Origin: Sporisorium sorghi
Taxonomy: Eukaryota > Basidiomycota > Ustilaginomycetes > Ustilaginales > Ustilaginaceae
Direction of reading: 5' to 3'
Length of the DNA: 64,000 nucleotides
NCBI GenBank assembly: GCA_023212695.1
Contig: JALCCG010000048.1
Location: forward strand, 39,220-103,219
Positions 52,454 to 61,043 of this stretch are shown in pieces. How positions within the stretch are numbered: the first letter of the stretch is position 1; every line of letters starts with the position of its first letter. A model generated the notes under the pieces. The model was not told the DNA's origin and did not search any database. It worked only from the letters and a program-made list of their open reading frames with translations. The translations under genes and the position numbers were made by a program.

Positions 52454-52647
52454 AATGATCCAGGTGTAACATGGCATAGACTGAAGAATAGAGGAGAGAG
52501 GTTAACCTGAATAAGGGGTTGGCCTCTTTTTTTGCGAATGGAGGAAAAGACTGATAAGAGAATTTTCAATTTGTTGCGTCTTTTTGGCGTTTTGCTGCGT
52601 ATACACCCTATAGTTATTTTTAATAGTGGGTAGAGGAGATAGTGAGA

Positions 52648-53559
52648 ATGACGGAGATGGAATCACGGCAACAGCTGGAGTCGCAGCTTCAAGAGATATT
52701 GAAATGGGAGAAAGAGCAGAAGGATGTTATGTTCTGGGAGAAGCTCGGAAGAATTCCCTTTATGCTGCTGGATCGCCTCACCCCCAAGGCAGTTCAAGAG
52801 AAAATCGGCAGTGCCCTGAATGAGGTTGGCGGATTTATTCAGAACGGTGGAAAGCATCTTGTTCGCGAGAAGACGGTGTTGAACGTACTGGCTCAAACCG
52901 CGGGATTGGATGTTTCGGAGGCAGCTTCCAGCTCATCCGTGAAATCAGATCACAGGAAATCGGCTAGCGAGTTTGAGGACGGGGATGAGAAAAGGACGGG
53001 GACAGAGGAGCTGACTCTGGCATCTGCCGCAGCATTGCCACTCCACGTGATGGATACCGCTGCGGATACGCTAACAGTCAAGCGTGTCAAATTCGCCGCA
53101 GCGCAAGGGGCAGCAACGGGAATCGGCGGCGTGTTTACGATCGCTGCAGATCTGCCGATGGTGCTGGGTCAGTCGCTCAAGGTGCTGCAGGAGATGGCAC
53201 TCTGCTACGGTTATGATCCGAACGATCCGCGGGAGCGGGTGTTCATCGTAAAATGCTTGCAATTCTCATCCGCAGACATCGTGGGGAAGAAGGCCGTGCT
53301 TGAAGAGCTTGCCCGTTTTGATGAGGAGCAGGCGACGGAGCAGGTATTCTCCCAACTGCAGGGCTGGCGTGAAGTGGTCCTGTCCTATACCGACAACTTC
53401 GGAATGAAAAAGCTGTTTCAGCTGATTCCGATTGCCGGGATCGTATTTGGATCGATCAGCAATAAGGCGACCATCAGTGATGTGGCCGAAGCCGGAAAAA
53501 TGCTCTACAAGAAGCGCCGTCTTAGCTGCCGCCTGCGGAATATGGAATCTTCCTTGTAG
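52648..53559 (+). CDS. EcsC family protein
   Basis: A 303-aa protein with the EcsC domain: WEKLGRIPFMLLDRLTPKAVQEKIG near the N-terminus, then AAQGAATGIGGVFTIAADLPMVLGQSLKVLQEMALCYGYDPNDPRERVF and the late IPIAGIVFGSISNKATISDVAEAGKMLYKKRRL. The Gly-rich segments may dip into the membrane. An Asp/Glu/Ser-rich insert (about 95-120) separates the parts. The family takes its name from the third gene of B. subtilis ecsABC, but the free-standing members have no known role. The ATG at 52648 suits GGAG 9 nt ahead better than the GTG at 52642. Confidence 0.85.
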   Translation: MTEMESRQQLESQLQEILKWEKEQKDVMFWEKLGRIPFMLLDRLTPKAVQEKIGSALNEVGGFIQNGGKHLVREKTVLNVLAQTAGLDVSEAASSSSVKSDHRKSASEFEDGDEKRTGTEELTLASAAALPLHVMDTAADTLTVKRVKFAAAQGAATGIGGVFTIAADLPMVLGQSLKVLQEMALCYGYDPNDPRERVFIVKCLQFSSADIVGKKAVLEELARFDEEQATEQVFSQLQGWREVVLSYTDNFGMKKLFQLIPIAGIVFGSISNKATISDVAEAGKMLYKKRRLSCRLRNMESSL

Positions 53560-53584
53560 GTATATATTCGATTATTCTTGTGAC

Positions 53585-53628
53585 AAAAAGGGTTGCCCGC
53601 TTATCGTGCGTGGGCAACCCTTTTTTTT
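53585..53628. terminator. Bidirectional terminator
   Basis: AAAGGGTTGCCC pairs perfectly with GGGCAACCCTTT around a 13-nt loop, with A- and T-runs on both sides. It separates the EcsC-family gene from the convergent que operon. Confidence 0.88.
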
Positions 53629-53658
53629 GACACATATTGAATTTTCACAAGCAGCATT

Positions 53659-54156
53659 CTAACGGTTATCCACTGTCTCCGGATATAAGTCGTGGTTCAT
53701 CAGGCGGTTTGCAGCGATGTCTTCGTATTTGGTTCCCGGACGACCGTAATTGCAATACGGATCGATGGAAATGCCGCCGCGCGGGGTAAATTTGCCCCAC
53801 ACTTCGATGTATCTCGGATCCATCAGTTTGATGAGGTCATTCATGATGATGTTCATGCAGTCCTCATGGAAATCGCCATGGTTGCGGAAGCTGAACAGAT
53901 ACAGCTTCAGAGACTTGCTCTCGACCATTTTGATATCCGGAATATAGCTGATGTAGATGGTCGCAAAGTCCGGCTGGCCTGTAATCGGGCACAGGCTGGT
54001 AAATTCGGGGCAGTTGAATTTGACGAAGTAATCCCGGTAGGCATGTTTGTTGTCAAAGCTCTCCAGAATGCTGGGATCATATTCAAATGTATATTTAGTG
54101 CCTTGGTTGCCGAGCAGGGTAACGTCTTGCATCTCTTCTTTTTTTCTTCCAGCCAT
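53659..54156 (-). CDS. queF: preQ1 synthase (NADPH-dependent 7-cyano-7-deazaguanine reductase)
   Basis: QueF reduces preQ0 to preQ1 in queuosine synthesis. This is the short, unimodular form (165 aa). It has the active-site Cys in [14 protein letters not shown], the Asp/His-bearing [20 protein letters not shown] and [14 protein letters not shown]. The start [16 protein letters not shown] is chosen because AAGGAG lies 9 nt ahead; the longer frame has no site. It is the last gene of the queCDEF cluster. Confidence 0.93.
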   Translation of the reverse strand: MAGRKKEEMQDVTLLGNQGTKYTFEYDPSILESFDNKHAYRDYFVKFNCPEFTSLCPITGQPDFATIYISYIPDIKMVESKSLKLYLFSFRNHGDFHEDCMNIIMNDLIKLMDPRYIEVWGKFTPRGGISIDPYCNYGRPGTKYEDIAANRLMNHDLYPETVDNR

Positions 54157-54219
54157 GAACGAAAACTCCTTATCACTATTTGTATTCTTCATCTTAATCA
54201 AGCTGATACTTACAGACGG

Positions 54220-55014
54220 TTATACTCCGCGCTTATTCCCCCATACGAGCGTGTGCAATTGCGGCAATACACGCACATCGTTCAAGCGGTCGGATAACAT
54301 GACAGCCTCAACAAGCTGCTCATACCGATCCAGCAGATGAGAGACAAGCGTGGTTGTATCGCCAGTGCCTACATCGGGGTTGCCGGTCTGCAGGTAGAAT
54401 GGCACATTCGGATAACGTTCGTGCACCGTCTCCGCATAAGCCAGATCGTGATCGTCAAACACCACAACCTTCAGGCTGAAGGATCTGCCGGGCGGACGTC
54501 CGGACAAGCGGGAGATGATATCATCCAGCTTGCCCCAGTCCGTAGCCATTCCGGAGCTTGGCGGCTTCGGCGAAATGGTGACTTCGTCAACCTCGTTCAG
54601 CCAATCCTGCCAGCGTGAACCCTGTGTCTCCACGGCAACGGTAATTCCATGCCGATGCAATTCATTCACAAGGGAGCCAAGCTGGGAGAGAAGAGCGGGA
54701 TTCCCGCCGGAGAGCGTGACGTGATCAAAGCGTTCTCCGCCCAAGCGGTAGAGCTCCTGCCAGATGTCGTCCGCACTCATGTGCGAAATGGAATCCTTGG
54801 CGGACCCGTCCCACGTAAAGGCGGAATCGCACCAGGAGCAGCGATAGTCGCAGCCTGCCGTACGTACGAACATCGTCTTGCGGCCTACGACCATGCCTTC
54901 ACCTTGAACGGTGGGACCGAAGATTTCCATGACGGGAATCGGCCGGTCCACCGTTGCGGCGGCGGAGGAGCCGCGGCCCGGATCGTTCGCGGTTGTAACA
55001 TGCTGATCATTCAT
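54220..55014 (-). CDS. queE: 7-carboxy-7-deazaguanine synthase, radical SAM
   Basis: QueE converts 6-carboxytetrahydropterin to 7-carboxy-7-deazaguanine. The 264-aa protein has the GPTVQGEGM motif and the iron-sulfur motif CDYRCSWCD (CxxxCxxC, the usual radical SAM spacing), then SGGNPAL for SAM binding and VETQGSRW. The ATG at 55014 overlaps the queD stop by 8 nt; the longer open frame runs antisense-like through queD. About 25 extra N-terminal residues precede the domain. Confidence 0.92.
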   Translation of the reverse strand: MNDQHVTTANDPGRGSSAAATVDRPIPVMEIFGPTVQGEGMVVGRKTMFVRTAGCDYRCSWCDSAFTWDGSAKDSISHMSADDIWQELYRLGGERFDHVTLSGGNPALLSQLGSLVNELHRHGITVAVETQGSRWQDWLNEVDEVTISPKPPSSGMATDWGKLDDIISRLSGRPPGRSFSLKVVVFDDHDLAYAETVHERYPNVPFYLQTGNPDVGTGDTTTLVSHLLDRYEQLVEAVMLSDRLNDVRVLPQLHTLVWGNKRGV

Positions 55015-55498
55015 GGAGCATCCACTCCCGTCTGACCTCGGCGTAGCTGGTCGGCGTCTCGAACAGGCGAACGAATTCGGTTCGTGTGCCTTGTTGCTCG
55101 TGCGACTCTTTGCTGCGGAGGGCGTCCTCCATTTTTTCAAACAGCCAGACCACCATGTTTTCCGCTGTTGTGTTCATTGGCGGTAGGGTCTCGTTTAAGT
55201 AACGGTGATCCAGATAAGGTTCGATATCCGTTTTCCAGCAATCTTTAATGTCGCCAAAGTCCACGGTAATACCGACTTCATTGGGAATACCGCTGATACC
55301 AAAGACCACTTTGTACGTGTGGCCGTGCAGGTTCTTGCACTTTCCTTCATAACAATGCAGATGATGGGCAGCATCAAAGGTAAACTCTTTCGAGACAAGC
55401 ACCCGCTTCCGGTGGTAACGCAGGGTTCCGGCATCGATGTCTTCTCCAAGCTTCTGCAGGTGCTCTACAATGCGGAAAGTCCCGGGCTCGCGGCTCAT
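55007..55498 (-). CDS. queD: 6-carboxy-5,6,7,8-tetrahydropterin synthase
   Basis: QueD makes 6-carboxytetrahydropterin from dihydroneopterin triphosphate. The 163-aa protein shows the zinc and catalytic motif [26 protein letters not shown] (His ligands and the Cys in KCKNLHGH), FGDIK and [10 protein letters not shown]. About 30 residues at the N-terminus exceed the usual size. Its start overlaps the queC stop (ATGA), so translation is coupled. Confidence 0.93.
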   Translation of the reverse strand: MSREPGTFRIVEHLQKLGEDIDAGTLRYHRKRVLVSKEFTFDAAHHLHCYEGKCKNLHGHTYKVVFGISGIPNEVGITVDFGDIKDCWKTDIEPYLDHRYLNETLPPMNTTAENMVVWLFEKMEDALRSKESHEQQGTRTEFVRLFETPTSYAEVRREWMLHE

Positions 55499-56172
55499 AC
55501 CAGGCGCCCCCCTTCAGATACACGGTTACGGCGCAACATATAGTTGTCGAGACCGGCTTTTCTTAATTTGCATGCAGGGCATTCCCCGCAGCCGTCTCCC
55601 TTGATGCCGTTGTAGCAGGTTAACGTGTGGTCACGAACGTATTCCAGTGCGTTCATCTGGTCGGCAAGCTCCCAGGTTTCCGATTTGTCGAGCCACATCA
55701 GTGGCGTATGAATGACAAACGGGTAGTCCATGGCTAAGTTCAGTGTAACGTTGAGTGATTTAATAAAGCTGTCCCGGCAATCGGGATAACCGCTGAAATC
55801 CGTCTCACACACGCCTGTGATCAGATGTTTGGCTCCGGCGCCCTTGGCAAGCACAGCGGCAAAACTGAGGAACAACAGGTTCCGTCCATCCACAAAAGTG
55901 GTCGGCAAGCCGTCACCTTCTGCGATTTCAATATCGCTCCGTGTCAGCGCGTTGGGTGCCAGCTGATTAAGCAGGCTCATATCGAGCACCGTCTGCTTCA
56001 CGCCTTGCTCCTTGGCAATCTGTGCAGCACATTCTATTTCGAGTTTATGGCGTTGGCCATAATCAAAGGTTACAGTCTCGACTTCGGCAAAGCGTTCCTT
56101 CGCCCAGAACAGGCAGGTGGTGCTGTCTTGGCCACCGCTGAAAACAACAACCGCTTTTTCATTTTTAAGCAT
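55495..56172 (-). CDS. queC: 7-cyano-7-deazaguanine synthase
   Basis: QueC converts carboxy-deazaguanine to preQ0 using ATP and ammonia. The 225-aa protein has the PP-loop [16 protein letters not shown] and the zinc-binding Cys cluster ([19 protein letters not shown]). The ATG at 56172 is chosen because GAGAGG lies ahead of it; an upstream in-frame ATG (56187) is part of the leader. It is first in the operon and directly downstream of the preQ1 riboswitch. Confidence 0.93.
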   Translation of the reverse strand: MLKNEKAVVVFSGGQDSTTCLFWAKERFAEVETVTFDYGQRHKLEIECAAQIAKEQGVKQTVLDMSLLNQLAPNALTRSDIEIAEGDGLPTTFVDGRNLLFLSFAAVLAKGAGAKHLITGVCETDFSGYPDCRDSFIKSLNVTLNLAMDYPFVIHTPLMWLDKSETWELADQMNALEYVRDHTLTCYNGIKGDGCGECPACKLRKAGLDNYMLRRNRVSEGGRLV

Positions 56173-56261
56173 AAAAAAACCTCTCATCCTTCATAAATTA
56201 AGAGCAGCCGAAGGCTGATCCCGTAGAAGAAAGAGAAGTTCATTGAACTGAATCCGTAAAA

Positions 56262-56297
56262 AAACAAGCCTTATTCTTAGGGTTTACACCGAATAAG
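56262..56297 (-). terminator. Riboswitch expression platform: terminator stem
   Basis: On the minus strand CTTATTC pairs with GAATAAG and is followed after GCTTG by a run of T residues. It is immediately downstream of the preQ1-I aptamer, so ligand binding could favour it and stop transcription into queC. Confidence 0.75.
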
Positions 56298-56302
56298 ACA
56301 CG

Positions 56303-56337
56303 ATAGTTTTTTATAGAGGGAGTTCACGAACCTCTCC
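56303..56337 (-). ncRNA. preQ1-I riboswitch aptamer
   Basis: The minus-strand sequence has the short preQ1-I form: GAGAGGTTC, a GTGAA-type loop, CTCCCTCTATAAAAAACTA. The stem GAGG/CCTC, the loop and the A-rich tail that docks as an H-type pseudoknot all match the known Bacillus class I aptamer. Position ahead of queC and the adjacent terminator agree with feedback control of queuosine synthesis by preQ1. Confidence 0.88.
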
Positions 56338-56425
56338 CATACACCGCTAACGGGGCATGGATTGTCTTCTGTTGTCCTTGCGACCGCTTCTGGTTGAATA
56401 TTCTGCGGCTCTAACTACGCCTTCC

Positions 56426-56453
56426 ATTATAGCACGGCCTGATTATTTGATAA
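56426..56453 (-). promoter_or_regulatory. Likely promoter of the que operon
   Basis: On the minus strand TTATCA (56453-56448) and TATAAT (56431-56426) with a 16-nt spacer lie about 90 nt upstream of the aptamer, suitable for a riboswitch-controlled transcript. The -35 is only a partial match. Confidence 0.5.
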
Positions 56454-57147
56454 ACACTCCGCCGAAGGGAATTGCTTCCCGTAAAAACCGCTTAATTATT
56501 CCTTCGTCGTTAAGTTCGTTAACGAGCCGCTGATTCTGGCGTCCCGCCTGAAACAAGACATACCCGTCACCGGTCAGCTTCCAATGGTAGTTCATATGCT
56601 GGCTTGCCAGATGATTGCCGTAAACGGTCAGGTCCAGCTTAGCTGCTTCGGGATATGCGATGATGCTCCCGGCGTCTACGTACAACGGTTCGGTGGGATG
56701 CAGCTTGACTTTGCAGACAGGACCCTGGGTCAAGATGCCGATGCTGCCATTTCCGGAAAACTTCATCTTAATGGCATCCCGCGTTACCAGCATGTTCTTG
56801 ATCTTTAGTATCCGTGTCTGCATCGTAACTTGTTTGGTATAAAAGAAAACATGCCGAAAATCATAAAGCATGTCCTGTTCACCTTCCAGCTGAATCTCAT
56901 GCATGTTAAAGCCAGGGGGAAGTGCTGCCGTGAATTGGCTTGGACCGGCAATGTCGGCACGAATCCATTTTTTCTTGCGATAGATACCCTTCACATTCAT
57001 CAGACGATCGCTGCGTCCGGAGGAGGGACCACGATAGGCAACGATCTGCTCAGGATGCAGAACATGGACTGTGTCTCCGTCAGTCAGGGAGAAGGTCACC
57101 GCTTGTCCGGCTCCGCTGCCCGCTGCATCTTCCATTCGGATAATCAA
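56443..57147 (-). CDS. AIM24 family protein
   Basis: A 234-aa protein of the AIM24/TIGR00266-related family, named after a yeast mitochondrial protein; bacterial role unknown. The beta-rich chain has VHVLHPEQIVAYRG, MLVTRDAIKMKFSGNGSIGILTQG and PLYVDAGSIIAYPEAAKLDLTVYGN, the typical Gly-rich repeats. The TTG start is 7 nt after AAGGAGG. Its stop codon overlaps the promoter region of the que operon. Confidence 0.8.
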   Translation of the reverse strand: MIIRMEDAAGSGAGQAVTFSLTDGDTVHVLHPEQIVAYRGPSSGRSDRLMNVKGIYRKKKWIRADIAGPSQFTAALPPGFNMHEIQLEGEQDMLYDFRHVFFYTKQVTMQTRILKIKNMLVTRDAIKMKFSGNGSIGILTQGPVCKVKLHPTEPLYVDAGSIIAYPEAAKLDLTVYGNHLASQHMNYHWKLTGDGYVLFQAGRQNQRLVNELNDEGIIKRFLREAIPFGGVFIK

Positions 57148-57213
57148 GGCCGCGCCTCCTTTGTTCTGTATGGTCTATAGGATATGGATGGTGTAAGAGA
57201 TATGGAGCTTGTC

Positions 57214-57666
57214 CTATTTCAAGCGGTTTGTCCGGCGCATACCGAATCGAAGGACACGTATGATAACAAAGTATCCGGCAGCTAAGGCCACGGCGGTTAT
57301 GGCTACCGTCTTCAAGCGTTCGGCTCCCCTTTTGCGCGCGGCTTCCGCCTCTTGCAGCTGACCTACCATTTGGGTCAATTGCTGATTCTGCTCCGAAAGA
57401 TTGGAGTTCTGTTCTGCCAGATTTACATTTTGCTGCTGCAGCTGCTCGGACGCGATTCTTGCTTTATCAAGTTCTTGCAAAGCCTGGTTATAGTTGTTCT
57501 TGAGCTGATTGATTTCTTCAGGCAGTCCGGAGAATTGCTGGATATTATCATACAGATTGTTGAAATAATTGGCGCTGACCGTTTTGCCTCCGGCTGGCAA
57601 CGAGATCCCTGCCACCAGCAGCAAGAGTGAAAGTCGGATCAGCTTGGATTTTGTCGGCTTGCGCAT
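57214..57666 (-). CDS. Exported coiled-coil protein with C-terminal membrane anchor
   Basis: A 150-aa protein with a signal peptide (LIRLSLLLLVAGISLPAGGKTVSA), a long extracellular coiled coil (INQLKNNYNQALQELDKARIASEQLQQQNVNLAEQNSNLSEQNQQLTQMVGQLQEAEA) and one C-terminal membrane segment (TVAITAVALAAGYFVIIRVL) with a basic tail. No family recognised. GGTGATC precedes the ATG. It is transcribed ahead of, and may be linked to, the AIM24-family gene. Confidence 0.65.
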   Translation of the reverse strand: MRKPTKSKLIRLSLLLLVAGISLPAGGKTVSANYFNNLYDNIQQFSGLPEEINQLKNNYNQALQELDKARIASEQLQQQNVNLAEQNSNLSEQNQQLTQMVGQLQEAEAARKRGAERLKTVAITAVALAAGYFVIIRVLRFGMRRTNRLK

Positions 57667-57890
57667 GAGGGATCACCACCATTCGATTAATTATAGTAAA
57701 TACGAATCAGATTCCGACAGGTTTCTATTAATATATTACCCACTTTCGTGGCAGATGTGAATCTATCCGCCGGCTGAGCTGTTTAACTTGTTCTTATGGA
57801 GGGTAATGAATTCAGGCAAGCGCAATGAAGTGATCCCATACGAGATTTTTCATAAATGAATGAACAGATAAAAAGGAGAAGACGATCATA

Positions 57891-58055
57891 ATGAATGACA
57901 ATAACGTGAAAAAAATTATGATTACAGTGAACGGAAAGCCGGTAGGCAACGGTTTGTTAATCGATAAAGTAACCTATGCCCCGATTCAACGTGCGGGAGG
58001 CGATATGGGGGACATCAAGTCGGTTTCCCTCTCCAGAGCAGCAGCAATAGGGTGA
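57891..58055 (+). CDS. 54-residue protein resembling half of a copper-amine-oxidase-like (stalk) domain
   Basis: A short frame after AAGGAG. It contains the pattern ITVNGKPVGNGLLIDKVTYAPIQ, which resembles the repeated unit of copper-amine-oxidase N-terminal-like (stalk) domains common in Paenibacillus surface proteins, but without a signal peptide or the second half. It may be a free small protein or a remnant of a longer gene. The spacing from the ribosome site (about 12 nt) is long. Confidence 0.5.
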   Translation: MNDNNVKKIMITVNGKPVGNGLLIDKVTYAPIQRAGGDMGDIKSVSLSRAAAIG

Positions 58056-58122
58056 TAGAATCTCCATTTCACGAAGAGTAAAAGATTTCCTTGTCAAAAA
58101 AGTGACAAATAAAAAAATATCC

Positions 58123-58158
58123 AAAAGACCGCAGCGAATAGGGCTGTGGTCTTTTTTT
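58123..58158 (+). terminator. Terminator after the 54-residue gene
   Basis: AAAAGACCGCAG pairs with CTGTGGTCTTTT with one G-T/mismatch, followed by a T-run. Having its own terminator supports transcription of the small gene. Confidence 0.75.
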
Positions 58159-58250
58159 GTCGTAAACACAATCAGAACATATGTTCCGTGACAGTAAGAT
58201 GTCCATCTGTATTGGTACATTATTAGAAGAAGAGGAAAGAGGTGGATGTG

Positions 58251-58928
58251 TTGCAGTCAGGCTTGTATTCGGATTTTACATGGAGCCACAGCCATGTATC
58301 AGCTGGCGGCACTAGTCAAGTCTTTCTGCTGATCGAGTGGAGGGCTGGTGTCCTAAGGCCAAAAACGCAGTCCAAAGGCTTTAATCAGCATATTGCTGAA
58401 GAAGTCCAGCTGCATCTTCAGTTGGGTGAGCGCGTCCAATTGGTACATATGTATGGGTGTCAAGGTGAGGTATTAAATGATCGTAATATTTCGTTGTCTT
58501 TAGGCTCTTTATTCGAAGGAAAATCCAAACAATTGCTTCTAGAACTAAGCGTGGGCTCCCGGTCATCCGGTGTGTATCCCATTATTACCGCTTTATGGAC
58601 TTATGTAGATGTTCTGAAGCAGAAGGTCGTATTGCAGCCTTCCCGCACGATCCCGCTTCAATTCAGCAATCATACGGCATTGAAATATCGAAATCCAGAT
58701 TATCGTGTTGAGAAGGTCCTGAAGTTATACCAGAATGCATCGATACTGGAGCAAGCAAGAGGCGAGCTGGAACAGGGCAATTTGGCTGAAGGGGAAGATC
58801 TGATTCGTAGACAGGCAGATGAGATGCTTGTATATGCAACCCGATTTCGGGATGCGGATTATTTGAAGGAGGCAGAGGCCCTTTATAAACTAAGTAGTTT
58901 GTATATGGATACATATCGGCAATCCTAG
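58251..58928 (+). CDS. Protein resembling the C-terminal part of a VWA-domain protein
   Basis: A 225-aa cytosolic protein. The beta-rich first half (FLLIEWRAGVLRP, EEVQLHLQLGERVQLVHMYGC, ISLSLGSLFEGKSKQLLLELSVGSRSSGVYPIITALWTYVDV) and the helical second half (LEQARGELEQGNLAEGEDLIRRQADEML) look like the region that follows the von Willebrand A domain in bacterial VWA proteins. The VWA domain itself with its MIDAS motif is missing. The TTG at 58251 suits the AGAGGTGGA site; GTG at 58242 and 58248 are alternatives. It could be a truncated relic or a free domain. Confidence 0.55.
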   Translation: MQSGLYSDFTWSHSHVSAGGTSQVFLLIEWRAGVLRPKTQSKGFNQHIAEEVQLHLQLGERVQLVHMYGCQGEVLNDRNISLSLGSLFEGKSKQLLLELSVGSRSSGVYPIITALWTYVDVLKQKVVLQPSRTIPLQFSNHTALKYRNPDYRVEKVLKLYQNASILEQARGELEQGNLAEGEDLIRRQADEMLVYATRFRDADYLKEAEALYKLSSLYMDTYRQS

Positions 58929-59087
58929 TCTGGAAATGCGAACAGCAAAAGGGACTTTAGACTTAAAAATTAACCGGTAATTGAGAATCTTTATATAAAA
59001 AAGGAAAAATGATTTCAGGGTCGAATGTACTACTTAGCAGTCAAGAAATATATGTCTAATTTACTAGAAAGATAGGGAGAATGCCAT

Positions 59088-59486
59088 ATGACAGACCGAC
59101 TGATCCGACTAATGAGAATCATTACCCTTGTACAAGCAAGACCTGGGATCCTGGCTAGAGAGCTTGCCGAACGTTGTGGAACGAGTGAGAGAACCATTTA
59201 TCGGGATATGGATGCCCTTAGTGCCATGCATATTCCCATTACTCATCAAGGCCGAGGACGCGGCTACACATTTATTGGACACTTTGCCATGTACCCGCTT
59301 GGATTGACGGAAGACGAGGTGCAAGCATTATTTAAACTGCTGTCCGTATTGGAGGATATCAAGCCAATGCTGCCTGAGGAATTTGAAAGCGCTTATGAGA
59401 AAGTGTTGGCGGCTGTATATAAGCAAACTGCAGAAAAAGCCGAATTTCAGGCAGGGGACCGGGATGAGTCCTCCCCGAATCTGTAA
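59088..59486 (+). CDS. DeoR/YafY-type HTH protein without WYL domain
   Basis: A 132-aa regulator-like protein. The N-terminal winged helix (RLMRIITLVQARPGILARELAERCGTSERTIYRDMDALSAMHIPITHQGRGRGYTF) is the type found in YobV/YafY WYL regulators. A short linker (GLTEDEVQALFKLLSVLEDI) follows, but the ligand-binding WYL domain is absent. It may be a natural mini-regulator or a shortened copy. GGGAG precedes the ATG by 8 nt. Targets unknown. Confidence 0.75.
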   Translation: MTDRLIRLMRIITLVQARPGILARELAERCGTSERTIYRDMDALSAMHIPITHQGRGRGYTFIGHFAMYPLGLTEDEVQALFKLLSVLEDIKPMLPEEFESAYEKVLAAVYKQTAEKAEFQAGDRDESSPNL

Positions 59487-59509
59487 CGACACCGCTAGGT
59501 GTAACCATT

Positions 59510-59560
59510 AAACCTCGATCGAGAGCACATATTTTTTATGTGGCTGTCGTTCGAGGTTTT
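59510..59560 (+). terminator. Terminator after the HTH gene
   Basis: AAACCTCGA (59510-59518) pairs with TCGAGGTTT (59551-59559), with an inner GCACATA/TATGTGGC stem, followed by TT. The rest of the 341-nt gap to 59828 is the promoter side of the surface-protein operon. Confidence 0.75.
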
Positions 59561-59710
59561 ATCATATCTAGGCATGACCAGAGACACGAATCAGCCGTCA
59601 CGTGCGAAGATGCGAATGTATCTAGTAGAACAGAATCAGGATAGGAATATTATACCAATACATCAGGATTTATGATAAACTAACTACAATTTCTCTTCTC
59701 AATACAAAAA

Positions 59711-59730
59711 TGTAATTATTGTGTAATTGT
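59711..59730 (+). repeat. Phased TGTAATT direct repeats ahead of the SLH operon
   Basis: TGTAATT occurs at 59711-59717 and 59722-59728, 11 bp apart or one helical turn. This spacing suits a regulator site about 100 nt upstream of the SLH gene. Nothing else supports it. Confidence 0.3.
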
Positions 59731-59827
59731 GAGAGATGACGGCTGATGTCCCTAAGCAAGGGCGTAGGAAGGAGATATGAAGCAATTTCATAGGTTTTAT
59801 TCTACTACTGTATTTAGGAGGATCGTT

Positions 59828-61030
59828 ATGAAGAAAATCTCGATTAGTGTATTAACGGCAATTTCTGTCTTACTAGCAAGTTTGGCCTTGAACCCGGTGG
59901 AGGCTGCGCAAGCAGATGCCAGTGTTGAAGAGAAAGCGGAAACCCGAGAGACTGTTAATAAAAATTTCAGGGATATTCAAGGACACTGGGCTCAAGCAGC
60001 GATTAATGATGCGATCCAACGCGGTTATGTTGATGGTTATCCGGACGGAAGGTTTCTGCCGAATCATCAGGTCTCCAGAGCAGAATTTATAAAAATGGCT
60101 GTGTCAGCCATGGACATCGAGCTGGGTTCCTCAAGTTCAGGCTCTTGGTATACTCCGTATGTTAAAGCGGCCGAGTCGGCAGGTATATATAAGGCTGGGG
60201 ATTTTGCCAACAATCAGCTCACGCAGCGTATGACGCGCGAAGAGATGTCCAAGCTTGCGGTAAAGGCTTTGGGATACAAGGATGTGGAAGACAAGCAGTG
60301 GATGTACCTTGCATCCAAAGATGGCATCATATCGGGCACTGCTCCAGGGGTAATCTCGCCACAGGGGACTACAACAAGAGCTCAGGCCATTGCGGTCATT
60401 GAGAGATTGCTTCAAGTCAAGAACGGCAAGGAACTTCCCGTTGATAAATATGCCGTAGCCGCAGCAGAAGTTTATTGGCATAAGACAAATATTTTCTCGG
60501 TGGCACCGGAGATTTTTAATGGGCCGGATAATAACAATAAAAATGTTGGTATTGATTCATGGAAGATGTCTAAGTTGCAGTTCGGTGCAACGGATGGTTC
60601 CGTTGTTGCTCAAGTAGATGAGCTTATTGCAATTGACTGGAATGATCCTAAAGATCCGAACCGAAAACTGTTACCAAGTAGAGATAAGTTGGTTTGGGTT
60701 TTTGGAGCGAAGTCTAATGTATTTACAGATGACTTGCAGGCTTACGTTATAATTTTAAAATCTCACTATTTAGTAAATAAAAAACCTAAGTCATATCCAA
60801 TTGATCGATTGAGTTTAAATATTTTGGGATATAACGGTAAGCCCAATGGTTCTAATTTGAATATACCTTATCCGATTGAATCAAAAGATCCCAAAAGACA
60901 GGTAAATGGTCTAGTTATTCCAAAAACAGGGTTTAGCACAAGGGGTAATTTGAATGTTATAGTGGAGACTATAGCGGCTGGAGCACGGGTTTACCAAAGT
61001 ACTCTTTCTAGATCGATTCTAATCAGATAA
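59828..61030 (+). CDS. SLH-domain surface protein
   Basis: A 400-aa exported protein. The signal peptide (MKKISISVLTAISVLLASLALNPVEA) is followed by three SLH motifs (about 49-210: FRDIQGHWAQAAINDAIQRGYVDGYPDGRFLPNHQVSRAEFIKMAV; WYTPYVKAAESAGI...QRMTREEMSKLAVKAL; WMYLASKDGIISGTAPGVISPQGTTTRAQAIAVIERLL) that anchor the protein to pyruvylated wall polymer. The remaining 190 residues form an unknown domain, more AT-rich in coding sequence and Lys/Asn-rich. AGGAGG lies 6 nt ahead of the ATG at 59828. The next gene follows after 13 nt, so the two products may act together at the cell surface. Confidence 0.88.
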   Translation: MKKISISVLTAISVLLASLALNPVEAAQADASVEEKAETRETVNKNFRDIQGHWAQAAINDAIQRGYVDGYPDGRFLPNHQVSRAEFIKMAVSAMDIELGSSSSGSWYTPYVKAAESAGIYKAGDFANNQLTQRMTREEMSKLAVKALGYKDVEDKQWMYLASKDGIISGTAPGVISPQGTTTRAQAIAVIERLLQVKNGKELPVDKYAVAAAEVYWHKTNIFSVAPEIFNGPDNNNKNVGIDSWKMSKLQFGATDGSVVAQVDELIAIDWNDPKDPNRKLLPSRDKLVWVFGAKSNVFTDDLQAYVIILKSHYLVNKKPKSYPIDRLSLNILGYNGKPNGSNLNIPYPIESKDPKRQVNGLVIPKTGFSTRGNLNVIVETIAAGARVYQSTLSRSILIR

Positions 61031-61043
61031 GGAGATTAGAATC

